From contig JAHCHG010000007.1 of assembly GCA_026129865.1 (NCBI GenBank), forward strand, positions 124,001 to 188,000: a DNA stretch of 64,000 nt, read 5' to 3'. The translations under genes and the position numbers were made by a program. The first letter of the stretch is position 1, and each line of letters begins with the position of its first letter. Below are positions 17,062 through 25,543 of this stretch, one piece after another. This DNA is from Pyrinomonadaceae bacterium. Lineage in GTDB: Bacteria; Acidobacteriota; Blastocatellia; Pyrinomonadales; Pyrinomonadaceae. Below the pieces are notes generated by a model. The model was not told the DNA's origin and did no database searches. It saw only the letters and a list, made by a program, of their open reading frames with translations.

Positions 17062-18000
17062 ATGTTCGACGGAATTTTGATCATCGATAAACCGGCTGGA
17101 TTGACTTCGCACGACGTAGTTGCGCGTCTTCGCCGGATTCTGAGAACAAAAAGCATCGGTCACACCGGAACGCTCGATCCGTTCGCGACCGGTGTTTTAG
17201 TAATGCTCGTCGGCAGGGCGACGCGGCTTGCTCGGTTTTTGGACAAGGATGAAAAGGAATATGAGGCGCTCGTAAGATTCGGTTTTGAAACAGACACGGG
17301 CGACCGTACGGGAAGCGTTAAGGATGAAAGTTCCCGGTTCAAAGTTCAAAGTTCGGAGGAACTTTCGATCAAAGCGATCAAAGATGCGTTGGTCGAGTTT
17401 CGCGGTGAGATCTCGCAGATTCCGCCGATGTATTCGGCGAAAAAGCAAAAGGGAAAAAAGCTCTACGAACTTGCGCGGCAGGGAATTGAGGTTGAACGCG
17501 AACCGGTAAAGGTTACGATCTCGAAACTCAAAATTTTGGACGACGATCTTAGAGACAGCTCAGCAGAATCGGGTTTCGAAACGCGCGATCTGAAGATCGC
17601 GGTGTCATGTTCCGCGGGGACATATATTCGAACGCTTGCCGAAGATATCGCAAAAGCCGCGAATCAGACGGCGCATCTCGCTCAATTGCGGCGCGTCAGG
17701 GCGGGAAAGTTCGTCATCGGCAGCGCCGTAACATTGGAAGATCTGGAAAAAAGAGTGGAATCTGACGAGCTCGAAGATTTATTTATTTCAATGAACGACG
17801 CAGTTTCCAACTTAAAAGAGTTCAAATTGAGTGCGCCCGAACTGCAGAAAATTAAAAACGGAATGAAGCTTCCGGTCGTCGACCGCGAGTTTCGTTCCGG
17901 CGAAGCGATACGACTCGTAACCGACGCCGAACAGCTTGCAGCGATCGGTTTTTATGACGAAGGCGAAAAATCGGTTCGCCCGAAGGTTGTTTTAATGTAA
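17062..18000 (+). CDS. truB: tRNA pseudouridine(55) synthase TruB
   Basis: Makes pseudouridine at position 55 of the T-loop in most tRNAs. The start MFDGILIIDKPAGLTSHDVV at ATG 17062 matches the conserved TruB N-terminus; the 107 codons upstream in the same frame do not belong. The catalytic aspartate lies in GHTGTLDPFATGVL, followed by LVRFGFETDTGDRTG, PPMYSAKK and the CSAGTYIRTLAEDI block, and a C-terminal PUA-like domain. Between TGSVK and LSIKAI there is a short extra piece (DESSRFKVQSSEE) encoded by a palindromic sequence at 17326-17366 that looks like a small repeat insertion read in frame. The alpha/beta hydrolase gene follows after 10 bases, likely co-transcribed. Confidence 0.95.
   Translation: MFDGILIIDKPAGLTSHDVVARLRRILRTKSIGHTGTLDPFATGVLVMLVGRATRLARFLDKDEKEYEALVRFGFETDTGDRTGSVKDESSRFKVQSSEELSIKAIKDALVEFRGEISQIPPMYSAKKQKGKKLYELARQGIEVEREPVKVTISKLKILDDDLRDSSAESGFETRDLKIAVSCSAGTYIRTLAEDIAKAANQTAHLAQLRRVRAGKFVIGSAVTLEDLEKRVESDELEDLFISMNDAVSNLKEFKLSAPELQKIKNGMKLPVVDREFRSGEAIRLVTDAEQLAAIGFYDEGEKSVRPKVVLM
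17326..17366 (+). repeat. Short palindromic insertion inside truB
   Basis: GAAAGTTCC (17326-17334) and GGAACTTTC (17358-17366) form perfect 9-bp arms around a core that contains the tandem TTCAAAG TTCAAAG. It is in frame with truB, adds about a dozen residues (FKVQSS core) in a loop where TruB length varies, and has a base texture unlike the flanking codons. It looks like a small mobile palindrome tolerated within a coding region. Confidence 0.4.
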
Positions 18001-18010
18001 AATCTTAGTT

Positions 18011-19012
18011 ATGAAAAAACGAAATTTAGCAATTGGCATCGGCAGCGCGCTTGGGGCGGCGGTCGCCGTAAAAATGCTTACGCGGCAGCCGTCTGTTGAA
18101 ATGAAAAATTTCGCAAAGGTGATTCATCATCCCGAACATTCAAATTTCATCGAGGTCGACGGCGCAACTGTTCATTATCAGGAGTTTGGAAATCCCGCCG
18201 ATCCGAACCTAATTTTAATTCACGGTTACACCGCATCGACATACGTCTGGAAATCGGTTGCGCCGGAATTTGCCGAACGCGGTTATCACGTTATTGCTCC
18301 GGACCTGCTCGGTTTTGGATATTCGGATAAACCGGCGTCATTCGAATATTCCATTCAGGCACAGGCGCGGATGGTGATGCGTTTGATGAACGTATTGGGC
18401 ATCGGTCAGGCATCGATTGTCGGAAGTTCATACGGCGGCGCAGTGGCTTCCGTCTTGACGCTGGATTATCCGGAAAGGGTTGAAAAATTAATTCTCGTCG
18501 GCGCTGTGATCAACGACCGACCGATGCAGCAGCCGATAATGCGTTTGGCGGGCTTGCCGCTTGTCGGAGAAATAATGACTCCGTTCTTGCTCGATTCCCG
18601 CTTGTTCATGCGGCACCGTATGAAGAATACATTTGCGCCGGAAAATCGCGATCTGATTACCACAGAGCGAATAGAATCCGTTCGCCGTCCGCTCAACGCC
18701 GCCGATGCTCACCGCGCGGTTTTAAAATCTGCAAGAAACTGGGACGCCGATCGAATTGAACAGGACGCGCATTTAATCGATCAGCCGACGCTGCTGCTTT
18801 GGGGTGAAGACGACCTTGTCATTCCGGTCGGAAACGGTCATAAGATGCACGATAAAGTTCTTAATTCGCGGTTTGTGGTCTTCAAAAACTGCGGACATCT
18901 TCCGATGGAAGAAATGCCCGAACAGTTCGTTTCCGTTATTGATGATTTTTGCAGCGATCCGAAAGGTAGGCTGCTTGCAAAAAGCGACGACGAGATGCAG
19001 GTCGAAAATTAA
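18011..19012 (+). CDS. Alpha/beta hydrolase
   Basis: A 333-aa alpha/beta-hydrolase-fold enzyme, probably an esterase, lipase or haloalkane-dehalogenase-like hydrolase. The N-terminal hydrophobic stretch (LAIGIGSALGAAVAVKML) suggests a membrane anchor. The HG oxyanion region is ILIHGYTAS, the nucleophile elbow is G138-S-S140-Y-G142, the acid is in LLWGEDDLVIP and the catalytic histidine is in NCGHLPMEE. The substrate is unknown. It follows truB by 10 bases and is probably its operon partner, though a functional link is not obvious. A MITE-like repeat element begins about 40 bases after its stop. Confidence 0.88.
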   Translation: MKKRNLAIGIGSALGAAVAVKMLTRQPSVEMKNFAKVIHHPEHSNFIEVDGATVHYQEFGNPADPNLILIHGYTASTYVWKSVAPEFAERGYHVIAPDLLGFGYSDKPASFEYSIQAQARMVMRLMNVLGIGQASIVGSSYGGAVASVLTLDYPERVEKLILVGAVINDRPMQQPIMRLAGLPLVGEIMTPFLLDSRLFMRHRMKNTFAPENRDLITTERIESVRRPLNAADAHRAVLKSARNWDADRIEQDAHLIDQPTLLLWGEDDLVIPVGNGHKMHDKVLNSRFVVFKNCGHLPMEEMPEQFVSVIDDFCSDPKGRLLAKSDDEMQVEN

Positions 19013-19053
19013 AAAAAATCTATTTTTTTCTAAATTTGAAACGAAACTAAAAA

Positions 19054-19320
19054 AGAGGCTGCCTGAAAAGTATATTCCTTAAAGTCCCCAACGGGGACAA
19101 ATTTAATAGCGTAGGGTAAAGCGAATGAAAATGAGCGACACCCTACGTTGGATACGGAATACTTACCGACGCTGAAAGTGTCGCACACTCGACGATTTAT
19201 GTTCGACTCCCTTAGAGTCGGAATGTATGACTCAAACAATCGTGGGGTGTCGCTTTGCTTAACCCCACGCTAACAAATTTATCGCTTTCAGCGAATTTAA
19301 AGACTTTTCGGACATCCTCT
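19054..19320. mobile_element. MITE-like, hairpin-rich non-coding element
   Basis: A 267-bp element bounded by imperfect terminal inverted repeats, AGAGGCTGCCTGAAAAGT (19054-19071) and its mirror at 19303-19320, matching at 15 of 18 positions. Inside lie five stems: GTCCCC/GGGGAC (19084-19098), CGTAGGGT/ACCCTACG (19110-19147), CGACTC/GAGTCG (19204-19220), CGTGGGGT/ACCCCACG (19241-19269) and TCGCT/AGCGA (19282-19294). The left and right halves carry the same module (about AAATTT-TAGCGT-GGGT-AAGC...GCGACACCC-ACG) in opposite orientation. No reading frame of note and no clear target duplication. It fills the gap between the hydrolase gene and the S9 peptidase gene. Confidence 0.68.
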
Positions 19321-19343
19321 TCGTTCTTTAATAACTAACGGAT

Positions 19344-21539
19344 CTAGTTCGCCGAAGTTCGCGGGTCGGGTGTGATCGTTATCTTGTATTCCTTCGGCGG
19401 TTTCACCCCGAGCAGATGTTCCACGAAATAATCCCACCGTTTTCGCATCATGTAGAGCGAATCCGAACCGTAGCCGTGCCGTGCGTTTGGAAAAATTAGC
19501 AGATCGAAATCCTTATTAGCTTTGATCAGCGCGTCGACGACGAGATAGCTGTTGTACGGCGGGACGTTGTCGTCCATTCCGCCGTGCGCGATCAGGAGTT
19601 TTCCTTTCAGATTCTTGGCGTGAACCTGATTTGCCTGATCTTCATAGTTCGATTTATTGCCTTCCTTAACCTCTAGCCCGATGTAGCGTTCGCCCCAATC
19701 GTCCTCGTAATTGCGGTTGTCGTGATTTCCCGATTCCGAAATGCCGACCTTGTAAAAGTCCGGATATTTGAACATCGCCGCCGCGGTCGCGAAACCTCCG
19801 CCGGAATGTCCCCAAACGCCTACGCGGTCGATGTCAATGAACGGATATTTTGCCGCCAGCTGTTTAATTCCCGCGATCTGGTCGGGCAGCGTATTGTCCG
19901 CCATATCTCCGTAACAGGCGTCGTGGAAAGATTTTGAACGGTCCGGATTGCAGCTTCCGTCGATGACGATAACGACAAATCCGAGTTCGGCAAGCGCCTG
20001 ATGATCGCTGCGACCGGCGGAAAATGAACGACCGCCGACACCGCCGCCCTGCGGTCCGGGATAGATATAATTTACGACCGGATATTTTGATTTTGCTCCT
20101 AAATTCTGCGGCGTGAACATCAATCCGTAAAGATCCCATTTGCCGTTCGCCGATTTAACGGTTACGGGCATCGGCGCTTTCCAGCCGGTTTTGGTCAGAC
20201 GCGAAATGTCGGCTTTTTCCAGAGTTACGATCAAACGACCGTTAAGATCGCGAAGAACCGCGACTGGCGGAACGGTCGGGGTCGAATAATTATCGATGAA
20301 ATAATTGCCGCTGTCCGAAAGAGCGACCTGATGGTTGCCGTTTTCCGGCGTCAAAAGCTTCAAACCGGTGCCGTCAAAATTGACGCGGTAAAAATGGCTG
20401 AAATACGGATCGCGCCCGCGCTCGCGACCGTTTGCGTTGAAATAGATGACGCGGTTATCGCGATCGACTTTAACGACCTGCGTAACGACAAAATCGCCTT
20501 TGGTTATCTGATTTTTCAGCTTTCCGGTGTTCAGATCGTAAAGGTAGATATGTCCCCAATCGTCGCGTTCGGAGTACCAGATAAATTCGTTCGTTTCCGG
20601 CAGATATCGCCAGTTGACGGCGCCCTGTCCCGATTCGTATTGCGTCGCAACTTTCTCTTCGAAGATCTCTTTGATCTCGCCGGTCGCGGCGTCGGCGACG
20701 CGGAGATTTGCCTGTTTGTGATCGCGCGAACTCGAAACAAAAGCGAGTTTCGTTCCGTCCGCGCTCCATTCGTTATCCGTAAAACTGCCGTCGCAGGCGA
20801 TGTCGTCGCAGAGCGTCGAACGATGCTGATCTGCCGGCATTTTAAGACGAATTACTTTCGGCTGATCGACCTCGATAATGACGCGTTCGATCATCGTTAC
20901 GTCTTTGTCGCCGGGCAAAGGATATTTCCATTTTTCAAGTTTCGGCGCGCCGACGTTGGTCGAAACGAGATACATCTCGCTCGTCTTGCGCTGATCCTGC
21001 TGAAACGTCGCGATCTTTTTCGAATCCGGCGACCACAGCAAAATGGCGCGGTCGCTGTGTTTCCAGCCGGCGTTGTCGGTCGCGTAGCCGTAATCTTCAA
21101 CGCCGTCGGTCGTCAGCTGAGTTTCCTTGCCGGTCGCGACGTCCTTGACCCATAAATTCCAGTTGCGGATGAACGCAGCTTTTTTTCCGTCGGGCGACAA
21201 AACTTCCAGACCGCCGCGCCGGCGGAACATATTTTGCCCCGTAGGATCGGCGCCCGGAACGAGCGTTTTCAGGTCGCCGGACGTTTTTCGCGAACCGTTC
21301 TTCGGGTCGATCAGGACAAATTCCCGTCCGGTCGCGGTCAAAACGCTGTACCAAAAAGTTCCGTCTTCGAGCCAGTTAGCGCGAACGCCGGCGCGGTCGA
21401 CTAGCTTATTGGTATTAAACCCGAGCGCGTTCTCGGCGCGTTTGTAATCGGCTTCGGTCAAATTCTGCGCGGCAGCCGAAAGCGCAAAGACGGCGATCAA
21501 CATCGGAATCAAAACATTCCGCAAAAAGTTCTTGTTCAT
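19344..21539 (-). CDS. S9 family peptidase (dipeptidyl peptidase IV-like)
   Basis: Exported serine peptidase of the prolyl-oligopeptidase family, DPP IV-type: a signal peptide (LIPMLIAVFALSAAAQ), an N-terminal DPPIV_N beta-propeller at about residues 30-480 and a C-terminal hydrolase domain. The catalytic triad is S579 (GVWGHSGGGFA), an aspartate at D656/D657 (HGGMDDNV) and H688 (NARHGYG). The elbow reads GHSGGG rather than the GWSYGG common in DPP IV. It likely releases dipeptides from peptides in the periplasm. 731 aa is the normal length. It is transcribed away from the REP arrays at its 5' side, with the MITE-like element just past its stop. Confidence 0.93.
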   Translation of the reverse strand: MNKNFLRNVLIPMLIAVFALSAAAQNLTEADYKRAENALGFNTNKLVDRAGVRANWLEDGTFWYSVLTATGREFVLIDPKNGSRKTSGDLKTLVPGADPTGQNMFRRRGGLEVLSPDGKKAAFIRNWNLWVKDVATGKETQLTTDGVEDYGYATDNAGWKHSDRAILLWSPDSKKIATFQQDQRKTSEMYLVSTNVGAPKLEKWKYPLPGDKDVTMIERVIIEVDQPKVIRLKMPADQHRSTLCDDIACDGSFTDNEWSADGTKLAFVSSSRDHKQANLRVADAATGEIKEIFEEKVATQYESGQGAVNWRYLPETNEFIWYSERDDWGHIYLYDLNTGKLKNQITKGDFVVTQVVKVDRDNRVIYFNANGRERGRDPYFSHFYRVNFDGTGLKLLTPENGNHQVALSDSGNYFIDNYSTPTVPPVAVLRDLNGRLIVTLEKADISRLTKTGWKAPMPVTVKSANGKWDLYGLMFTPQNLGAKSKYPVVNYIYPGPQGGGVGGRSFSAGRSDHQALAELGFVVIVIDGSCNPDRSKSFHDACYGDMADNTLPDQIAGIKQLAAKYPFIDIDRVGVWGHSGGGFATAAAMFKYPDFYKVGISESGNHDNRNYEDDWGERYIGLEVKEGNKSNYEDQANQVHAKNLKGKLLIAHGGMDDNVPPYNSYLVVDALIKANKDFDLLIFPNARHGYGSDSLYMMRKRWDYFVEHLLGVKPPKEYKITITPDPRTSAN

Positions 21540-21762
21540 AATTTAGATTTTCCTTGAATCCTGGAAATAGTGAATGATATCGGTTGTGTTACGCAGGAAA
21601 TATCGAGTGTGTTTCAGAAGAGATGTTGAAAAATGTCCGCGACAATTACCTTCGTCCGAAAATTTCGCACTTGCGACGATAACTATTACATTAATAATCA
21701 TCGAGAAACCCGAGGATCATAGTCGCGTTAAGAATTATTATGCGAAAATCGCGGACCAAGGT

Positions 21763-22081
21763 GTCGCGATAGCGACAAACTGATCTTAGCCGTGGGTTTT
21801 AACCCACGGAGCGCGGGAATCGAGGTGTTTCGTCGCGATAGCGACCGTCTGATCTTAGCTGTGGGTTTTAACCTACGGAGCGCGGGAATGAATGTGTTTC
21901 GTAGCGTCAGCGACCGTTTGATCTTAGCCGTGGGTTTTAACCCACGGATCGCTTAGCTGTGGGTTTTAACCTACGGAGCGCGGGAATGAAGGTGTTTCGT
22001 CGCGTCAGCGACCGTTTGATCTTAGCCGTGGGTTTTAACCCACGGATCGCGCGAGTCAAGGTGTTTCGTCGCGTCAGCGAC
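21763..22081 (+). repeat. REP array, two alternating palindromes (left)
   Basis: Five copies of palindrome A, GTCGC-NNNN-GCGAC or a one-base variant (21763-21776, 21832-21845, 21901-21914, 21999-22012, 22068-22081), alternate with five copies of palindrome B, CYGTGGGTTTTAACCYACGG (21790-21809, 21859-21878, 21928-21947, 21957-21976, 22026-22045). Spacer text is also shared (GAGCGCGGGAATGA, GGTGTTTCGT, GATCTTAG). The array stops seven bases from the stop codon of the REP-associated transposase gene. There is no coding potential. Confidence 0.92.
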
Positions 22082-22088
22082 GATTGAA

Positions 22089-22541
22089 TTATCCGAACAA
22101 ATATTTTTCGTCGTATTCGATCTCGTGAAGTTCTAACAATTCAACAAATTCCTCTTCGAAGCTTTTTTCTGAATGGTGTTTTCGCTGGTCTTGAATGTAA
22201 TTAACTACTTTGGGGACGGAAGACCTACTGACCGTGAAAATTCCATATCCGTCTTGCCATGCAAATCGTTTTAGATCACGAAATTCTTGATGGATCCATT
22301 TAGAGGAATCGCCCTTGATCCATTGCGCGATCCGGCTGGGTGCTATTGGCGGCGAAGACATTATCAACGCGTGAATATGGTTTTCGATTCCGCCGACCTG
22401 AATCGCGGTCAAATTATGTCTGCGGGCGACGCCTCCGATGTATGCCCAAACCCGCTGTTCGATCTTTCTGTCGATGAAATTTTCGCGGTGTTTTGTGCTG
22501 AAAACCAGATGATAAAACAAATGCGAGAATGTGTTTGCCAT
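22089..22541 (-). CDS. REP-associated tyrosine transposase (RAYT)
   Basis: A 150-aa single-strand HUH transposase of the Y1_Tnp/IS200-IS605 superfamily. The HUH motif is H55-I-H57 (GGIENHIHALI) and the catalytic tyrosine is Y115 (VVNYIQDQRKHH). The flanking RAYT-type cues are SHLFYHLVFSTKHRE at the N-terminus and FAWQDGYGIFTVS before the tyrosine. It is a lone gene, without a TnpB partner, bracketed by inverted arrays of palindromic repeats, the hallmark of domesticated RAYTs that process REP sequences. It is probably the enzyme that creates or maintains these repeats across the genome. ATG 22541 is the natural start. Confidence 0.93.
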   Translation of the reverse strand: MANTFSHLFYHLVFSTKHRENFIDRKIEQRVWAYIGGVARRHNLTAIQVGGIENHIHALIMSSPPIAPSRIAQWIKGDSSKWIHQEFRDLKRFAWQDGYGIFTVSRSSVPKVVNYIQDQRKHHSEKSFEEEFVELLELHEIEYDEKYLFG

Positions 22542-22670
22542 GAGATTCTCCGTTGAGACATTTGCACGATCAAAGTATTACAACCGATGTTTTTAAGTCA
22601 AAAGTGGAGAAATGTTTTAATTTGGTTCGGTGGTTGTTGTATTTCGTAATTGGAAATGATTGGTTCAATT

Positions 22671-22876
22671 GTCGCTGACGCGACAGAATATTGGGGCGCG
22701 AACATCCGTGGGTTGAAACCCACGGCTAAAGTCATTTTGTCGCTGACGCGACCGAGTCAATATGAGAATTGCTTTGGTATTTAAGACGCAGAGTCAAAAT
22801 GTCGCAGACGCGACCGAGTCAACATGAGAGTTGCTTTGGAATCTGAGACAAGGAGTCAAAATGTCGCTGACGCGAC
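22671..22876 (-). repeat. REP array, inverted relative to left array
   Basis: Palindrome A in opposite orientation, GTCGCTGACGCGAC, occurs at 22671-22684, 22739-22752, 22801-22814 (one-base variant) and 22863-22876. One inverted palindrome B, CCGTGGGTTGAAACCCACGG, lies at 22706-22725. The last three A copies are exactly 62 bases apart and share spacer text (CCGAGTCAAYATGAGARTTGC), forming a short tandem array. With the left array this brackets the RAYT gene symmetrically. The rest of the gap up to 23003 shows nothing else. Confidence 0.87.
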
Positions 22877-23003
22877 TGAATACTCCGGATTGGACGTTTT
22901 CGACGACACGGGCGAAACTGGGGACTAAATAAATAACTCATTACCGGTCCGTTTTTGGCTTACTTTACAATGAGTTAGAATTCAATAGAATTTCAGGAAA
23001 ATT

Positions 23004-24749
23004 ATGAAGCATTTGAAATCAATCGTCGTTGTATTCTGCACTTTTGCTTTGTTAGCCGGGACGGTGTTTGCCCAGTCTTCGGGTCAGTTGACCGAATTTA
23101 ACGAACCGCCGTCGCAGATTCGCGGAATGATCGAAAAATATTCCGCCGATCATGGAAGTTTGGACCGGTTTTACAGCGCGCCGGGGTCGAAGAATCGGGC
23201 GAAGCGGTTTCGCGAGTTTTATTCCGAATGGCTCGCGCGGCTCGGAAAGCTGGATTTTTCAAAGTTAAATCACGACGAGCAGATCGATCATCTTCTTTTT
23301 AAAAACTACCTGAATCATCAACTGGCGGAACTTGAGCGCGCTCAGGCGCAGATCGCGGAAATGTCGACGCTCGTGCCGTATGCGGACGTGATCAACGATC
23401 TCGAGGACGCCCGGCGCCGGCTTGAAACGACGGATGCGGCGAAATCGGCGGCGATACTGGACGATCTAGATAAAAAAATAGCCGAAACGCGAAAAAAGAT
23501 AGACAGCGGCGCGGTCGAAAAGCCGAAAAAGACGGTCGCGAACCGCGCGGCGCGGTATGTCGATTCTTTAAGACGCGTGCTGCGAAACTGGTTCAATTTT
23601 CATAAAGGTTACGATCCTTCGTTTTCGTGGTGGAACGACGCGCCGTACAGATCTGTCGATAAAAACCTGGAAAATTATCAGAAATTCCTGCTCGATAAAC
23701 TCGTCGGAATCGCGCCGGACGATAAGACTACGATAATCGGCGACCCAATCGGGCGCGACGCTTTGATCCGCGAACTCGAATACGAAATGATCCCGTACTC
23801 GCCGGACGAGCTCGTCGAGATCGCGAATAAGGAATTTGCCTGGTGCGAAGCCGAGATGAAAAAGGCTTCGCGCGAGATGGGTTTCGGCGACGACTGGAAA
23901 GCCGCGCTCGAGGCGGTCAAGAACAAATACGTCGAACCGGGAAAACAGCCTGAGTTGATTCGCGATCAGGCACTAAAGGCGATCGAATTTCTGGAAAAGA
24001 ACGAACTGATTTCGATTCCGCAGCTCGCGAAAGAAACCTGGCGAATGGAAATGATGTCGCCGGAACGCCAGCTGATAGCGCCGTTTTTCCTCGGCGGCGA
24101 AGCCATTCTCGTTTCCTATCCGACCGACACGATGACGCACGAGCAGAAAATGATGTCGATGCGCGGCAACAACCCGCATTTTACGAACGCCGTCGTTCAT
24201 CACGAACTGATTCCCGGACACCACATGCAGCGGTTTATGAATAATCGTTACAGACCGTACAGGCAAATGTTTTACACGCCGTTTTGGATGGAAGGCTGGG
24301 CGCTTTACTGGGAATTTCTGCTGTGGGACAAGAATTTTAATACGACTCCTGAAGATAAAGTCGGTGCGCTTTTCTGGCGAATGCACCGCGCGGCTCGGAT
24401 CATTTTTTCGCTGAATTTCCATCTTGAAAAAATGACGCCGGCGGAAGCGGTCGATTTTCTTGTAAACCGCGTCGGGCACGAGCGCGAAAACGCTCTCGGC
24501 GAAGTTCGCAGGTCGTTTTCGGGCGATTACGGACCGCTTTACCAGATCGCTTATATGATGGGCGGTCTGCAGTTTAAGGAACTGCACCGCGAGCTTGTCG
24601 GTTCGAAAAAAATGACCGACCGGCAATTTCACGACGCCGTTCTGCGCGAAGGACCGGTTCCGGTCGAAATGGTTCGCGCGATCCTTTCAAAACAGAGGCT
24701 TTCCGCAGATCTGAAAACAAACTGGCGCTTTTATCCGGGATTAAAATAG
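23004..24749 (+). CDS. DUF885 family metallopeptidase-like protein
   Basis: Secreted 581-aa protein (signal peptide LKSIVVVFCTFALLAGTVFAQ) of the DUF885 family, predicted zinc peptidases with a mostly helical fold. The family's HExxPGHH signature is at residues 400-407 (HHELIPGHHMQ), with a downstream conserved WMEGWALY (E430) that would complete the metal site. The N-terminal part is helical and charged (residues 80-190). The substrate is unknown; a role in extracytoplasmic peptide breakdown fits with the nearby S9 peptidase. The DUF4286 gene starts four bases after its stop and is probably co-transcribed. Confidence 0.9.
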   Translation: MKHLKSIVVVFCTFALLAGTVFAQSSGQLTEFNEPPSQIRGMIEKYSADHGSLDRFYSAPGSKNRAKRFREFYSEWLARLGKLDFSKLNHDEQIDHLLFKNYLNHQLAELERAQAQIAEMSTLVPYADVINDLEDARRRLETTDAAKSAAILDDLDKKIAETRKKIDSGAVEKPKKTVANRAARYVDSLRRVLRNWFNFHKGYDPSFSWWNDAPYRSVDKNLENYQKFLLDKLVGIAPDDKTTIIGDPIGRDALIRELEYEMIPYSPDELVEIANKEFAWCEAEMKKASREMGFGDDWKAALEAVKNKYVEPGKQPELIRDQALKAIEFLEKNELISIPQLAKETWRMEMMSPERQLIAPFFLGGEAILVSYPTDTMTHEQKMMSMRGNNPHFTNAVVHHELIPGHHMQRFMNNRYRPYRQMFYTPFWMEGWALYWEFLLWDKNFNTTPEDKVGALFWRMHRAARIIFSLNFHLEKMTPAEAVDFLVNRVGHERENALGEVRRSFSGDYGPLYQIAYMMGGLQFKELHRELVGSKKMTDRQFHDAVLREGPVPVEMVRAILSKQRLSADLKTNWRFYPGLK

Positions 24750-24753
24750 AGCG

Positions 24754-25050
24754 ATGGTCATTTATGAGATAACGGCAAAGGTCGACGACGAACTTGTCGA
24801 GCGCTTCGAAGATTACATGCGCGCGCGGCACGTCCCCGAGATCGTCGCGACCGGATGTTTCGAACGAGCAGAAATGTCGCGCAACGACGACGGAGCGTAC
24901 CGCGTTAGATATTATTCGAACGATAGGGAAACGCTGGAAAATTATTTCAGTAAATTCGCGGATGAGCTTCGGCGCGATTTTATCGAAAATTTTCCAAACG
25001 GTGTCGAGGTCGAACGCGGCATTTGGAATTTGCTGGAAAGCTGGGGATGA
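24754..25050 (+). CDS. DUF4286 family protein
   Basis: A 98-aa soluble protein with the DUF4286 pattern (MVIYEITAKVDDELVERFEDYMRARHVPEIVATGCF, then YRVRYYSNDRETLENYFSKFADELRRDF), a small dimeric alpha/beta-barrel-like domain of unknown function. It lies four bases after the DUF885 stop, so the two are likely one transcript. No catalytic residues can be proposed. Confidence 0.85.
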   Translation: MVIYEITAKVDDELVERFEDYMRARHVPEIVATGCFERAEMSRNDDGAYRVRYYSNDRETLENYFSKFADELRRDFIENFPNGVEVERGIWNLLESWG

Positions 25051-25220
25051 ACGAAGATCTGTATTAAAATGGTGCATGAGATTGAGAAAAACGAAAGATC
25101 TTAAATTTGTTTTGGGTTTTAGTTAAGCTGAATCAAGGGTTTTGCACGATGGCATCAACTTTGCTTCAATAGTTATAAAGATTTACCGGAAATCAATTCA
25201 AAAACCGAAAGGAGAGATCA

Positions 25221-25433
25221 ATGGCAAAAGATGTGATCCATGTGGACGGAGAAGATGTGGTGGTCAGAGAAGATGTCGCGAAAAAACGACGCGGCGTGGT
25301 TTGGGCGCTTTTAAGTATTGGAATTATTGTCGCGATCATCGCAGCGCTGTTTATCGCGGGCGCGTTTAGAACCGCAACGGACGACGGCAGCGGCAAATCT
25401 CCTTCAAAGATCGAAGAAACGGAACGTAAATAG
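25221..25433 (+). CDS. Small single-pass membrane protein
   Basis: A 70-aa protein with a charged N-terminal segment (MAKDVIHVDGEDVVVREDVAKKRRG), one hydrophobic span (VVWALLSIGIIVAIIAALFIAGAF) and a hydrophilic, lysine/glutamate-rich tail. A strong AGGAGAG sits just before ATG 25221. By the positive-inside rule the KKRRG side should stay in the cytoplasm. No known family recognised. An intrinsic terminator follows directly, so it is an independent unit or the end of the DUF885 transcript. Confidence 0.75.
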   Translation: MAKDVIHVDGEDVVVREDVAKKRRGVVWALLSIGIIVAIIAALFIAGAFRTATDDGSGKSPSKIEETERK

Positions 25434-25438
25434 ATTTG

Positions 25439-25477
25439 AAATTCAGACGCGGTGTAAAAATCCGTCTGAATTTTTTT
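25439..25477 (+). terminator. Intrinsic terminator
   Basis: AAATTCAGACG (25439-25449) pairs with CGTCTGAATTT (25463-25473), running into further Ts. It closes the small membrane protein gene. Confidence 0.87.
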
Positions 25478-25543
25478 GGAATTAACCGGGTAAAATCGTC
25501 GAAACCTGATTTTCGCGGATGAGCCCGTTTTTTTGCTTTAACT

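Noticed and set aside
20331..21155. 274-codon open frame antisense to the S9 peptidase
   Set aside because: Overlaps the peptidase's propeller domain on the other strand and shows no protein family character.
21574..21783. 69-codon frame running into the REP array
   Set aside because: No ribosome site, ends inside a palindrome, composition not protein-like.
21763..22876. CRISPR array
   Set aside because: Repeats are two kinds of palindromes with irregular, partly shared spacers, flanking a RAYT gene; no cas genes.
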